DNA of 64,000 nucleotides from contig NZ_FOPM01000005.1 of NCBI RefSeq assembly GCF_900113485.1, positions 62,001 to 126,000 on the forward strand. Reading direction: 5' to 3'. Positions 35,676-44,434 of the stretch are shown here, piece by piece (positions within the stretch are counted from its first letter, which is position 1; every line of letters starts with the position of its first letter). Under the pieces are notes generated by a model. The model searched no databases, was not told the DNA's origin, and saw only the letters and a list, made by a program, of their open reading frames with translations. Both the position numbers and the translations under genes were made by a program. This DNA comes from Methylobacterium gossipiicola. GTDB lineage: Bacteria; Pseudomonadota; Alphaproteobacteria; Rhizobiales; Beijerinckiaceae.

Positions 35676-38600
35676 ATGACACGTTCCGCCCCCATCGATC
35701 TCGACGGTTTCGATCCCGACATCCTCGGCGCCGCCCGTGACGTGGCGCGCCGGGCCGGTGTGCCCGTCGAGACGTGGATCGCCTCCATCGTCACCCCGGA
35801 CCCTGTGGCGGACGCGAGTTCCGATGCGGCGAAAGCCTCCCGCTCTGCCCCGGTGAAGCGCACCGGACCGATGTCGGCGGCCGTCGCCCGCAAGCCGAAG
35901 CCGACCCCGATCTCGGACGCCGCCGCCGTCGCGCCGGAAGCCGCCCATGACGCGCCGGAAGCCGTCCATGACGCGCCGCAGGCTTCCAAAGTCGTCCCGG
36001 AGGCCCCCGACGTCGCGCCGTCCATCGCCATCGAGCAGGCCCTGGCCCGCCCCGAAACGATGCCCGACACGACCACCCTGGCCATCGCCCAGCTCATGGA
36101 GCGGCTCGATGCCATGGATCGCCGGATCGCGAAGGATCACCTGGCCTCGCAGGACAAGGCCAACCAGACCCTCGAGAACCTCGAGCGCCGGATCACCGAG
36201 GTCAGCGGCCAGATCGCCGCCGTGCGCCCGGCCGGGCTGCGTAACCGGGGTGTTCGCGAGGCGGTGAACGAGATCCGCCAGCGGCAGCGCGAACTCGATG
36301 CCGGTCCGACGGTGCCCGCCGCCGTCATCGGGGAACTGCGTCACGAGACCGGCCGCCTGCGCGCGGCCCTCGACGGCGTCGCGACGGACCGCGAGGTCGG
36401 TATACTCGAACAGGCGACGCGCGCCCTCGCCGTCGGCATCGAACGGGCACCGCCCCCCGCCATCCTGTCGGCGATGCAGGCGCCCCTCGAGCAGATCCGC
36501 ACGGCGGTCGAGCGTCTGGGCGGCGAGACCCTGCGCGAAACGCAGGCCCGCCTCACCGCAGACCTCGAACAACTTGGCGCGCGCGTCGACGCCGTCATCG
36601 GCAGCGGACCCGAGGCCTTTGCCGACCGCGAGGCCCTCGAGGGCCTGTTCCGTGACTTGCAGGAGATCCGCGCGGCCATCGCCGGTCTCGCGAAGCCCGA
36701 GCGGATCGAGACCCTGGCAGCCAACGTCGCCGCCATCGGCGCCGAAATCGTGCGCCTTCAGAACACCCTCGCGCAGGAGGCCGGCGCAGCGGCGTCGCGC
36801 AGCCCGTCCGACGAGATCCGGCCGGGTGCCCATGCGTCGGAGCAGGGTGATCTCGAAGCCCGTATCGACGCCATGGCGGCCAAGCTCGACGCCCTGCGCG
36901 ACGGCCCCGTCCTCGCCGTCCAGCCCGATTCGGATGCGATCATCGATCGCATCGACGCCCTTTCGGCCAAGGTGGACGCCGTTCACATCAATCCCGTCGG
37001 AGACCTCATCGAGCGCATCGAAGGCCTTGGCGCGAGCCTTCGCCGGCCCGACGCCCCCGATACCGATCTCACCGCCATCCGCGCCATGCTGCATGACCTC
37101 TCCGTGAAGGTTGACCGCATGGGCACCTCCGATTCCGTCTCGGCGGAGGGCCTCGACTCCCTCGAGCAGCAAGTGCTGGCGCTTGCCGCCCGCATCGACA
37201 CCCGTGCCATCGACCCGGCCCTCGCCGGGCTCGAGCGCACCATGGGCGACCTCATCGTTCAGGTCTCGGCCCTGCGGGACGAGGCTCCGGTGACCGAGCG
37301 GATGGTTGTCACGGGCACCATCGAGCCCGCCGCCGACAAGGCCGAGCTCAGCCGCCTCCAGGCCGGCCTCGCCGACCTGCGCGACCAGCACGCCGCCTCC
37401 GAACAGCGGCTGCAAACCACCCTGAACGGCGTCCACACGGCCCTCGAACGCCTCGCGAATCAGTTCGCCAAGCCCGACACGGCTCCGGTGGCACCCGAGA
37501 CCCGCGCGGCGACGGAGTACCTCCTCGGCAAGACCGCGACACCGCCCGCTCAGATGGCGGCCAAGCCCGCCGCCCCTGTCGCCGCCCCGGCGATGCGGCC
37601 CACCGCCCGCCCGGCCGTACGTTCCGTTACGGACGACATCCTCGGCGACCTGCCCCTGGAGCCCGGCGCCCGACGTCCGGTCCGCGAGGCGGAGCGCACC
37701 GAGTTCGCCGCGACCGCCCCGCAGGACGGCGACATCAAGACGAGCTTCATCGCGGCCGCGCGCCGCGCCGCGCAGGTCGCGCAGGCGGAGGCCGCCGGCA
37801 ACGGCTCCGGTGTCCGCACCCGGGCTTCCGCCGACACCGACGTCCGGGGGGATGCGCCTTCGACGGCCCTCGGCCTGATCGATCGCCTGCGCGGCGAGAT
37901 CGACCGCCGCCGCAAGCCCCTGCTTCTCGGCCTGGCCGCCATCATCCTGGCGCTCGGCGCCCTCCAGGCCATCAAGTCGCGCAACACCGCGCCAGAAACC
38001 GTCGCGGATGTCCACCGGCTCGACCAGCCGGCAAGCACCGGCACCGCCGCCACGGAGCCCACCACCACCCAGTCCCTCGCCAGCACGCCGCCCGTGAAGA
38101 CGGAAGCGGCAAAGCCCGAGACGACCGCCGCCACGACGGCCCCCAAAGCCGAGCCGAGCAAATCCGAGCCGGGCAAGGCCACCGACGAGAAGATCAGCGC
38201 GACACGGGTGCCGCAGGTTCCGGCCGTGGCGAGCCTGTCGGCCGACCTCGCCTCTGTCCCGGCCAATCTCGACGGGCTGCGTCAGGCCGTCATCGCGGGT
38301 GACGGCGCGGCCGTCTACGACCTCGCCACCCGGTTCTTCGACGGGCGCGGCGTCGGACGTGACATCGTTCTTTCGCAGAAGCTCTACGAAGCCCTGGCAC
38401 AGGCCGGTTACGCGCCGGCGCAGTACAAGCTCGGTGGCTTGCACGAGAAGGGCATCGGCGTGGCCCGCGACCTCAACCTCGCCAAGACCTGGTACGGACG
38501 TGCCGCCGAACAGGGCAATGTCCGCGCCATGCACAATCTGGCGGTGATCCAGGCCGAAGCATCCACGGCCTCGGCCAAGCCAAACTACGCCGCCGCCGCG

Positions 38601-38948
38601 CACTGGTTCCGACAGGCGGCCGAGCATGGCCTGCGTGACAGCCAGTACAACCTCGCCGTGCTCTATGCCCGGGGCCTCGGCATGCCGCAGGACCTCGTCC
38701 AGTCTTACCTGTGGTTCTCCGTCGCCGCCGCACACGGTGATGTCGACTCGGCCAAGAAGCGTGACGATGTGGCGGCCAAGCTCGATCCGAAGGATCTCGC
38801 CACGGCGCGGGCTCTGGTGGCGGCATTCAAGGTCAAGCCCGTCGATGCCGCCGTCAACGAGCCCCCGGCGGCCTCCGCCGCCCCGACCATGAGCCTGCTC
38901 GGCGCGGTGCCGCCCACCCCGGTGACGACTTCGCCGCGTCGGGGCTGA
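35676..38948 (+). CDS. podJ: PodJ-like polar localization scaffold with Sel1 repeats
   Basis: A 1090-residue protein. Residues 120-600 are rich in heptad-like coiled coil (for example MERLDAMDRRIAKDHLASQD), with Ala/Pro-rich linkers. One transmembrane helix (about 747-766, KPLLLGLAAIILALGALQAI) separates this cytoplasmic part from a periplasmic part, where a Pro/Thr/Lys-rich stretch leads to Sel1-like repeats at about 862-1040 (DLNLAKTWYGRAAEQGNVRA, ARGLGMPQDLVQSYLWFSVA). This order matches PodJ, the polar organizer of Caulobacter and its Rhizobiales relatives. No peptidoglycan-binding domain is evident at the end, unlike Caulobacter PodJ. The ATG at 35676 was chosen. It stands alone, with a stem-loop after the stop. 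Confidence 0.75.
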   Translation: MTRSAPIDLDGFDPDILGAARDVARRAGVPVETWIASIVTPDPVADASSDAAKASRSAPVKRTGPMSAAVARKPKPTPISDAAAVAPEAAHDAPEAVHDAPQASKVVPEAPDVAPSIAIEQALARPETMPDTTTLAIAQLMERLDAMDRRIAKDHLASQDKANQTLENLERRITEVSGQIAAVRPAGLRNRGVREAVNEIRQRQRELDAGPTVPAAVIGELRHETGRLRAALDGVATDREVGILEQATRALAVGIERAPPPAILSAMQAPLEQIRTAVERLGGETLRETQARLTADLEQLGARVDAVIGSGPEAFADREALEGLFRDLQEIRAAIAGLAKPERIETLAANVAAIGAEIVRLQNTLAQEAGAAASRSPSDEIRPGAHASEQGDLEARIDAMAAKLDALRDGPVLAVQPDSDAIIDRIDALSAKVDAVHINPVGDLIERIEGLGASLRRPDAPDTDLTAIRAMLHDLSVKVDRMGTSDSVSAEGLDSLEQQVLALAARIDTRAIDPALAGLERTMGDLIVQVSALRDEAPVTERMVVTGTIEPAADKAELSRLQAGLADLRDQHAASEQRLQTTLNGVHTALERLANQFAKPDTAPVAPETRAATEYLLGKTATPPAQMAAKPAAPVAAPAMRPTARPAVRSVTDDILGDLPLEPGARRPVREAERTEFAATAPQDGDIKTSFIAAARRAAQVAQAEAAGNGSGVRTRASADTDVRGDAPSTALGLIDRLRGEIDRRRKPLLLGLAAIILALGALQAIKSRNTAPETVADVHRLDQPASTGTAATEPTTTQSLASTPPVKTEAAKPETTAATTAPKAEPSKSEPGKATDEKISATRVPQVPAVASLSADLASVPANLDGLRQAVIAGDGAAVYDLATRFFDGRGVGRDIVLSQKLYEALAQAGYAPAQYKLGGLHEKGIGVARDLNLAKTWYGRAAEQGNVRAMHNLAVIQAEASTASAKPNYAAAAHWFRQAAEHGLRDSQYNLAVLYARGLGMPQDLVQSYLWFSVAAAHGDVDSAKKRDDVAAKLDPKDLATARALVAAFKVKPVDAAVNEPPAASAAPTMSLLGAVPPTPVTTSPRRG

Positions 38949-38961
38949 ACGCTCCCCACAT

Positions 38962-38999
38962 CCGAACTCCGTTCGATTCCTCGGAAGGGCGGAGTTCGG
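38962..38999 (+). terminator. Stem-loop after podJ-like gene
   Basis: CCGAACTCCG (38962-38971) and CGGAGTTCGG (38990-38999) form a perfect 10-bp stem with an 18-base loop, 13 bases after the stop codon. No T-run follows, so it is a terminator or 3'-end stabiliser rather than a textbook intrinsic terminator. Confidence 0.55.
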
Positions 39000-39144
39000 C
39001 AGCGCTCGAGCGTAAGACCGGATTCCACCCGTGTGGGTATCTGCCGCCTTCCCCCGTGCGGCCCAAGCCGCTTAGATGGGGCGGGCATCCTTCCGGGCGG
39101 CATGAGCCGGCCGGGGTGGATGCCAGGAGACGAGCAGAGAGCCG

Positions 39145-39582
39145 ATGGCGCGCGTGACGACGGTACCGCCGGTGGCCCTGATTCTCGGAATCGCGGGCCT
39201 GATTCCGTTCCTCGGCTTCGCCTTCCTATCGGTGAGCGGCGGCGATGCCGGCCTCGGCACCATCGGCCTCAGCCCCCGCACCGTCCTGTCGACCTATGGC
39301 GCGGTCATCGCTTCGTTCCTCGGCGGCATCCGCTGGGGTGCCGCCGCGGCTCGCGGCGGGGGCGGCGCCGATTACGCTATCGCGATCGTGCCGTCGCTCC
39401 TCGCCTGGACGGCCCTCGCGGTCCCGGCCCCGTGGGATCTGCGGATGCTGGGCTGCCTCGTCCTCGCCTGGGGCCTCGTCGATCAGGATCTGCCCCGGCG
39501 GGGCCTTGTGCCCGTCTGGCTCGGCCGCCTGCGCCTCGGCCTGTCGGCGGTGGCGGGCCTGTCGCTCCTCATCGCCGCCTGA
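39145..39582 (+). CDS. DUF3429 membrane protein
   Basis: A 145-residue protein with about four to five transmembrane helices and the DUF3429 pattern: a first helix ALILGIAGLIPFLGFAFL, the YGAVIASFLGGIRWG motif, and the polar loop LVDQDLPRRGLVPVWLGRLR. The function of the family is unknown; it occurs widely in proteobacteria. The ATG at 39145 gives the first helix. It is convergent with pdeM, with only 10 bases between the stops. Confidence 0.85.
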   Translation: MARVTTVPPVALILGIAGLIPFLGFAFLSVSGGDAGLGTIGLSPRTVLSTYGAVIASFLGGIRWGAAAARGGGGADYAIAIVPSLLAWTALAVPAPWDLRMLGCLVLAWGLVDQDLPRRGLVPVWLGRLRLGLSAVAGLSLLIAA

Positions 39583-39592
39583 CGCGGGCCGC

Positions 39593-40342
39593 CTAATCCT
39601 TCACCAGCATCGATCGGCCGATGGCGAACACCCGTCCGTCGCCGAGCAGGTGCGCGGTGAAGCCGCCGGGAAACAGCGGCTCGAAGACCGGATTGCGTAC
39701 GTTAAGGCCGCCCGCATAGGCGCCGAAAGCCGGCATGATCAGGCGGCGGCCGTCGGTGACGAAACAACGCCGGCGCACGGCACGGCCCCGCAACGCGACC
39801 TTGCCGCAGGGATGCAGATGGCCGGCGATCTCGCCGTCCACGCCGACCTCGGTCGGTTCGTGCCGTAGGGTGAGGCCCCCGAGGGTCAGGGTGTCGGCAT
39901 AGCGGCCGCCGATACCTTCGGTGATCGCCTCGTCGTGGTTGCCGGCGATCCAGACCCAGTCGCGCCCTTCCTGCAGGGCCGCCACCATGGCGCGGTCGCC
40001 CGGCTCCATCCGGTCCGGTCCCCTGGCGTCGTGGAACGAATCACCCAAAGCCACGACGCAGGCCGGATCGAACCGCGCCACCGCCTCGTGCAGGCAGGCC
40101 AGGGTCTCGCGGGTGTCGTAGGGCGGCAGGAACTGGCCCGAGCGCGCCGCGAATGCCGAGCCCTTCTCCAGGTGGAGGTCGGACACGATCAGGGTGCGGT
40201 GGGCGGAGAGCCAAAGACCACCGCACAGGTCCAAGGTCAGGTGTTCGCCCGCGAGGGTCAGGCCGGGGGCCTTGGTGGTCTTTTCGAGTCGTGCGCCGAG
40301 CGCCAAAACCGCATCCTCGTCTTGGATTGAGCGGGGCGCCAC
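39593..40342 (-). CDS. pdeM: Ligase-associated metallophosphoesterase PdeM
   Basis: A 249-residue calcineurin-like phosphoesterase. The metal-binding motifs are LIVSDLHLEKGSAF (D-x-H), VVALGDSFHDARG (GD), VWIAGNHDEAI (GNHD) and the C-terminal EIAGHLHPCGKV (GH-x-H). This matches the PdeM group encoded next to the Lhr-type helicase in ligase-associated DNA-repair operons. I chose the GTG at 40342, two bases after the helicase stop, because the frame has no family-like residues further upstream; the two genes are clearly coupled. The usual DNA ligase and exonuclease of this system are not in the window. Confidence 0.88.
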   Translation of the reverse strand: MAPRSIQDEDAVLALGARLEKTTKAPGLTLAGEHLTLDLCGGLWLSAHRTLIVSDLHLEKGSAFAARSGQFLPPYDTRETLACLHEAVARFDPACVVALGDSFHDARGPDRMEPGDRAMVAALQEGRDWVWIAGNHDEAITEGIGGRYADTLTLGGLTLRHEPTEVGVDGEIAGHLHPCGKVALRGRAVRRRCFVTDGRRLIMPAFGAYAGGLNVRNPVFEPLFPGGFTAHLLGDGRVFAIGRSMLVKD

Positions 40343-40344
40343 CT

Positions 40345-42864
40345 TTAGCCGAGCGCCTCTTCGAGAAGCTGCGCCTCGGCCTCGGCCAGGATCTCGTCCG
40401 CGCCTTCGCCGTAGACCTTTTCCCGCCCGATTTCGAGCATGACGGAGACGGACAGGGGCGAGACGCGGTCGAGGGACTTGTGAACGATGCGCCCCTGGAT
40501 GCGCCTCAACATCACACCGAGGCGCTTCACGTCGAGGAGTCCGGTTGCCGCATCCTGGCGAGCGGCGCGCAGGAGCAGGTGGTCGGGCTGGTGCTTGCGC
40601 AGCACGTCGTACACGAGGTCCGTCGACATGGTGACCTGCCGCCCAGTCTTGGCCTGCCCCGGATGGCGCCGCTCGATCAGGCCGGCGATGACGGCGCATT
40701 GCCGGAAGGTACGCTTCATCATCGCCGATTCGTCGAGCCAGGCCTCGAGGTCGTCGCCCAGCATGTCCTCGGCGAACAAGGCTTCGAGGAAATCCGGCTC
40801 CAGGGCGATGCGGGCCGAGAGGTCGCGGGTCATCCAGATGGCGATGCCGTAATCGTTTGCGGCAAAGCCGAGGGGCCGCATCCGCGCCCGTTCGAGGCGG
40901 CGGGTGAGGAGCATTCCCAGCGTCTGATGGGCGAGACGGCCCTCGAACGGGAAGGCCGTGAGGTAGTAGCGCCCCGAACGCGGAAACGTCTCGACCAGAA
41001 GCCCCGTCGGGCCGGGCAGGATCGAGCGGGTACGCTGCTGCACGAGGTAGTCCGAGACCTGCTTCGGCAGGCGGTCCCATTCGAACGGATCGGCGATCAT
41101 CGCCCGCACCCGCGCCGCCAAGAAGGTCGAGATCGGAAACTTGGCGCCCGCGTAGGAGGGGATCGCCGGATCGGTGCCGGGACCCGCGCGGGTGGCCAGT
41201 GCCTCGTCCTCGGACAGACCCTCGAACCGCAGCACCTCGCCGGCGAACAGGAAGGTGTCACCGGGGGTCAGCGTGTCGGCGAAATCTTCCTCGATCTCGC
41301 CGAGCACCCGTCCGCCGCGCGGCAGGACGGCGCCGGGCTTCGCCCGGTTGGCACGGGCGAGACGGACCTTCACCTTCGCTGATTCGACGATGGTGCCGAC
41401 ATTCATGCGGTATTGCTGCGCCGTGCGGGCATCGCGCACCCGCCAGAGTCCGTCCGGCCCGCGCAGGATCTTGGCGAAGCGTTCGTAGGCCCGCAGGGCA
41501 TAGCCACCGGTCGCCACGTAATCGACCACCGCCTCGAAATCCTCCCACGACAGGGTGGCGTAGGGCGCGGCCGAGACGATCTCGTCGTAGAGCTGAACGG
41601 GATCGAACGCGTCGACGCAGGCCATGCCGAGGATGTGCTGGGCCAGCACGTCGGGCGCGCCGAGGCGGGCGTCGGGGGTGTCCTGCGCCGCCGCCTCGAC
41701 GGCGTCGAGGGCGGCTTGGCATTCGAGGATCTCGAAGCGGTTGGCCGGTACCAGATACGCCTTGGAGGGCTCGTCCATGCGGTGGTTGGCGCGACCGATG
41801 CGCTGCATGATCCGGCTCGCCCCCTTGGGCGCCCCGATATTGACCACGAGGTCGACGTCGCCCCAGTCGATGCCGAGGTCGAGGGTCGCGGTGCACACGA
41901 TGGCGCGGAGTTGCCCCGCGGCCATGGCGGCCTCCACCCGGCGGCGCTGGGTGGCGTCGAGGGACCCGTGATGCAGCGCGATGGGGTAGGATTCCTCGTT
42001 GATCCGCCAGAGTTCCTGGAAGGTGTATTCGGCTTGAAGCCGGGTGTTGACGAAGACCAGCACCGTGCGATGCCGCCCGATGAGATCGTAGATCGCCGGC
42101 ATCGCCTGCCACGCCGTATGCCCGGCGAGCGGCAACGTGAGGCCGGTGTCGAGCATGTGGAGGTCGGGCGCGGCACCGCCCCGGACCACCACGAGGTCGG
42201 CCATGGGGGGCGATTCGCCCACCGGGGATACGCGCTGCGGCACCAGATACCGCCGCAGGTCGTCCGGCTCCCGCACGGTGGCCGACAGGCCGATGGCCGT
42301 GAGGCCGGGACTGAGGCGGTGGAGGCGGGCCAGCGCCAGGGACAGGAGGTCGCCGCGCTTCGAGGTGACGAGGGCGTGCAACTCGTCGAGGACGACGCAG
42401 GAGAGGTTCGCGAACAGCTCCGTCGCCTCCCGGTGAGCGATGAGGAGGGCGAGCTGCTCCGGGGTGGTGAGGAGGATGTCGGGCGGACGCTCCACCTGCC
42501 GGGTGCGCTTGTGCGAGGGCGTGTCGCCGGTCCGGGTTTCGACGCGAATTGACAGTCCCATCTCGGCGATGGGGGCTTCGAGGTTGCGAGCGATGTCGAC
42601 GGCGAGGGCCTTGAGGGGCGAGATATAGAGGGTGTGCAGCCCCCGCGCCTTCTTCGCCGGTGGACGCTCCGCGAGCGCGGTGAGGCTCGGCAGAAAGCCC
42701 GCAAGGGTCTTGCCGGCCCCCGTTGGAGCCACGAGGAGGGCCGAGCGCCCCCCACGCACGATGGCGAGAAGATCGAGCTGATGCGGCCTGGGCGCCCAGC
42801 CGCGCCCCGCGAACCAGGTCGCGAAACCCTCGGGCAGGGCGTGGTCCGGCGGGGCCGTGCTCAG
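40345..42864 (-). CDS. lhr: Ligase-associated Lhr-type DEXH helicase, apparent CTG start
   Basis: A superfamily 2 helicase of the Lhr type. Walker A is APTGAGKTLAGFLPS, motif II is VVLDELHAL (DELH), motif III is GLSATV, and motif VI is QRIGRANHRMDE; the C-terminal winged helix and DUF4057-like region follow. The only canonical start, GTG at 42759, would begin six residues before Walker A and delete WAPRPHQLDLL, the conserved region that includes the Q-motif. The frame stays open to a CTG at 42864 (CTG AGC ACG) overlapping the upstream TGA by four bases, giving 839 residues. I therefore start at the CTG. It is coupled with pdeM and probably acts in repair of crosslinks or strand damage. Confidence 0.85.
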   Translation of the reverse strand: MSTAPPDHALPEGFATWFAGRGWAPRPHQLDLLAIVRGGRSALLVAPTGAGKTLAGFLPSLTALAERPPAKKARGLHTLYISPLKALAVDIARNLEAPIAEMGLSIRVETRTGDTPSHKRTRQVERPPDILLTTPEQLALLIAHREATELFANLSCVVLDELHALVTSKRGDLLSLALARLHRLSPGLTAIGLSATVREPDDLRRYLVPQRVSPVGESPPMADLVVVRGGAAPDLHMLDTGLTLPLAGHTAWQAMPAIYDLIGRHRTVLVFVNTRLQAEYTFQELWRINEESYPIALHHGSLDATQRRRVEAAMAAGQLRAIVCTATLDLGIDWGDVDLVVNIGAPKGASRIMQRIGRANHRMDEPSKAYLVPANRFEILECQAALDAVEAAAQDTPDARLGAPDVLAQHILGMACVDAFDPVQLYDEIVSAAPYATLSWEDFEAVVDYVATGGYALRAYERFAKILRGPDGLWRVRDARTAQQYRMNVGTIVESAKVKVRLARANRAKPGAVLPRGGRVLGEIEEDFADTLTPGDTFLFAGEVLRFEGLSEDEALATRAGPGTDPAIPSYAGAKFPISTFLAARVRAMIADPFEWDRLPKQVSDYLVQQRTRSILPGPTGLLVETFPRSGRYYLTAFPFEGRLAHQTLGMLLTRRLERARMRPLGFAANDYGIAIWMTRDLSARIALEPDFLEALFAEDMLGDDLEAWLDESAMMKRTFRQCAVIAGLIERRHPGQAKTGRQVTMSTDLVYDVLRKHQPDHLLLRAARQDAATGLLDVKRLGVMLRRIQGRIVHKSLDRVSPLSVSVMLEIGREKVYGEGADEILAEAEAQLLEEALG

Positions 42865-43823
42865 GCGAGGGCCATGAGGAAGCGGTCGATGAGTTCGAGG
42901 GCGCGCTCCGAAAGGGCGCCGGGATAGCGCACGAAGACGTGGCAGCCGCCGGGGTAGATCGCCGTGTGCCCGCCATTGCCAGCCGCCGCCCAGCGTGACG
43001 ACATGTAGAGGGTGTCATCGAGGAGCGGATCGTGGGTACCGACCGTGAAGAGGGCCGGGGGCAGCCCCCGTAGATCGGCATAGAGCGGCGACACGTCGGG
43101 CCGGCGGCGGTCGATCCCGTCCCGGACGTAATCGTTGGCGAAGGTGGTGAGGTCCTTCGTGTTCACCACGAGGCGCTCGTCACCCCAATTGCGCACGCTC
43201 GGCGTCAGACCGAGGTCGTAGAAGCCGGCGTTGAGATTGGCGCCCCGGAAGGCGCGGGGCAGGTTGTGGCGGTCGCGCAGGCGAAGCAGCACCATCACGG
43301 CGAGCTGCGCCCCGGCCGATTCGCCCCCAATGGTGAGGGCGTTGATGCCGAATTCGGCCCGGCCCGGTCCCGCGAGCCATAGGGCCGCCGCCTCGCAATC
43401 CTCGAGGGCCGCCGGGTAGGGATGCTCGGGGGCCAGCCGGTATTCGACTGACAGACAGACGAAGCCACAGGTATCGGCGATGCGCTCGAGCCACGGGTCC
43501 TGCTCGTCGGCCGCTCCCCAGACCCAGCCGCCACGATGGATGTGTAGGTAGGCGCCCCGGAGCTTCTGCCACTTCTTGGGGTCGGGCCGGATCGTCCGCA
43601 ATTCCAGGGGCCCGCCCGGCCCCGCGATGGTCAGAATCTCGGCGCGGGCACTGCGCGGCATGGCCGGCGACGCGTTGGTGCCCTGGCGCCGCCGCGCCCG
43701 AACCTCCGCGAGGGGAATCGACCAGGGGTCGGGCTGGGCCGCGTGGGCGGCGATGATCTCGGCATTGAGCCGCTTGGTCTCCGGATCGATCGTCGCCGGG
43801 TCGAACAGGGCGTGGTCGATCAT
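42861..43823 (-). CDS. Alpha/beta hydrolase, HSL (hormone-sensitive lipase) family
   Basis: A 320-residue esterase/lipase-like protein. The nucleophile motif is IGGESAGAQLA (Ser in GESAG), the acid is in VGTHDPLLDD and the histidine in GGCHVFVRYP. The oxyanion-hole motif, normally HGGG in this family, reads HIHRGGWVWG, so one glycine is Arg. SVEYRLAPEHPYPAALEDCE is the classic HSL segment. The substrate is not known. Its TGA stop overlaps the presumed CTG start of lhr by four bases, so the two are translationally coupled, which is an unusual pairing. Confidence 0.88.
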   Translation of the reverse strand: MIDHALFDPATIDPETKRLNAEIIAAHAAQPDPWSIPLAEVRARRRQGTNASPAMPRSARAEILTIAGPGGPLELRTIRPDPKKWQKLRGAYLHIHRGGWVWGAADEQDPWLERIADTCGFVCLSVEYRLAPEHPYPAALEDCEAAALWLAGPGRAEFGINALTIGGESAGAQLAVMVLLRLRDRHNLPRAFRGANLNAGFYDLGLTPSVRNWGDERLVVNTKDLTTFANDYVRDGIDRRRPDVSPLYADLRGLPPALFTVGTHDPLLDDTLYMSSRWAAAGNGGHTAIYPGGCHVFVRYPGALSERALELIDRFLMALA

Positions 43824-44024
43824 GAATCGCTTCGTCTCATCACAAAAACAGGTCGTTCGAACTTGGACAAAGCTAGGCGCATTGCCACCTGGGCTCTCGG
43901 CAGCAACCCGCCTAACGCCCGAATGGCGATCCGGTTTCGACCGGGTGTGTCGATTCGGTCACGCTTCCGCCGGCATCGGTGGGTCTTAGGGGGAAACAGG
44001 CCGCGCGCCGCAAGGAATCCAGCC

Positions 44025-44369
44025 ATGAGCCCCGATCACGATCCGCGTCGCCCCCAGCCCTTCCCGGGCCAGCCCTATGCCGGCGGATATGGCGAGCCGG
44101 AGCGCCGCTCGACCCTGCGCCGCTTCATCGGCGGCTCGCCTGCGGCGGTATTCGTCAAGCTGCTGTTCCTGTCGGTCCTCGTCGGCGCCGTCATGGCGAC
44201 GCTCGGCGTCACCCCCGGCCGGCTGTTCTGGCACGCCTACGACACCGTTCGCAGCCTCATCGAACTCGGACTCGACACCTTCCACGATTTCGGCCGCTGG
44301 ATCCTGGCCGGCGCCGTGGTGGTGGTGCCCCTATGGCTTCTGTCGCGCTTCCTCGCGGTGTCGAAGTAG
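44025..44369 (+). CDS. Small membrane protein, DUF6460-like
   Basis: A 114-residue protein with two transmembrane helices (about 42-62 and 87-108), a Pro-rich N-terminus and a conserved-looking FIGGSPAAVFVKLLFLSVLV segment. It resembles DUF6460 proteins of Hyphomicrobiales, which have no known function; I am only moderately sure of that label. The ATG at 44025 has AAGGAA about ten bases upstream. A strong terminator stem separates it from the convergent L,D-transpeptidase gene. Confidence 0.7.
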   Translation: MSPDHDPRRPQPFPGQPYAGGYGEPERRSTLRRFIGGSPAAVFVKLLFLSVLVGAVMATLGVTPGRLFWHAYDTVRSLIELGLDTFHDFGRWILAGAVVVVPLWLLSRFLAVSK

Positions 44370-44381
44370 CCCGAATGCAGA

Positions 44382-44405
44382 AGGGCCGGTGTTGCCACCG
44401 GCCCT
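44382..44405. terminator. Bidirectional terminator stem-loop
   Basis: AGGGCCGGTG (44382-44391), loop TTGC, CACCGGCCCT (44396-44405): a perfect 10-bp stem between two convergent genes. It is followed by CTCTCG-like sequence rather than a pure T-run. Confidence 0.7.
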
Positions 44406-44434
44406 CTCGTATCGCTCCGAGTCCGTTGAAGGGG

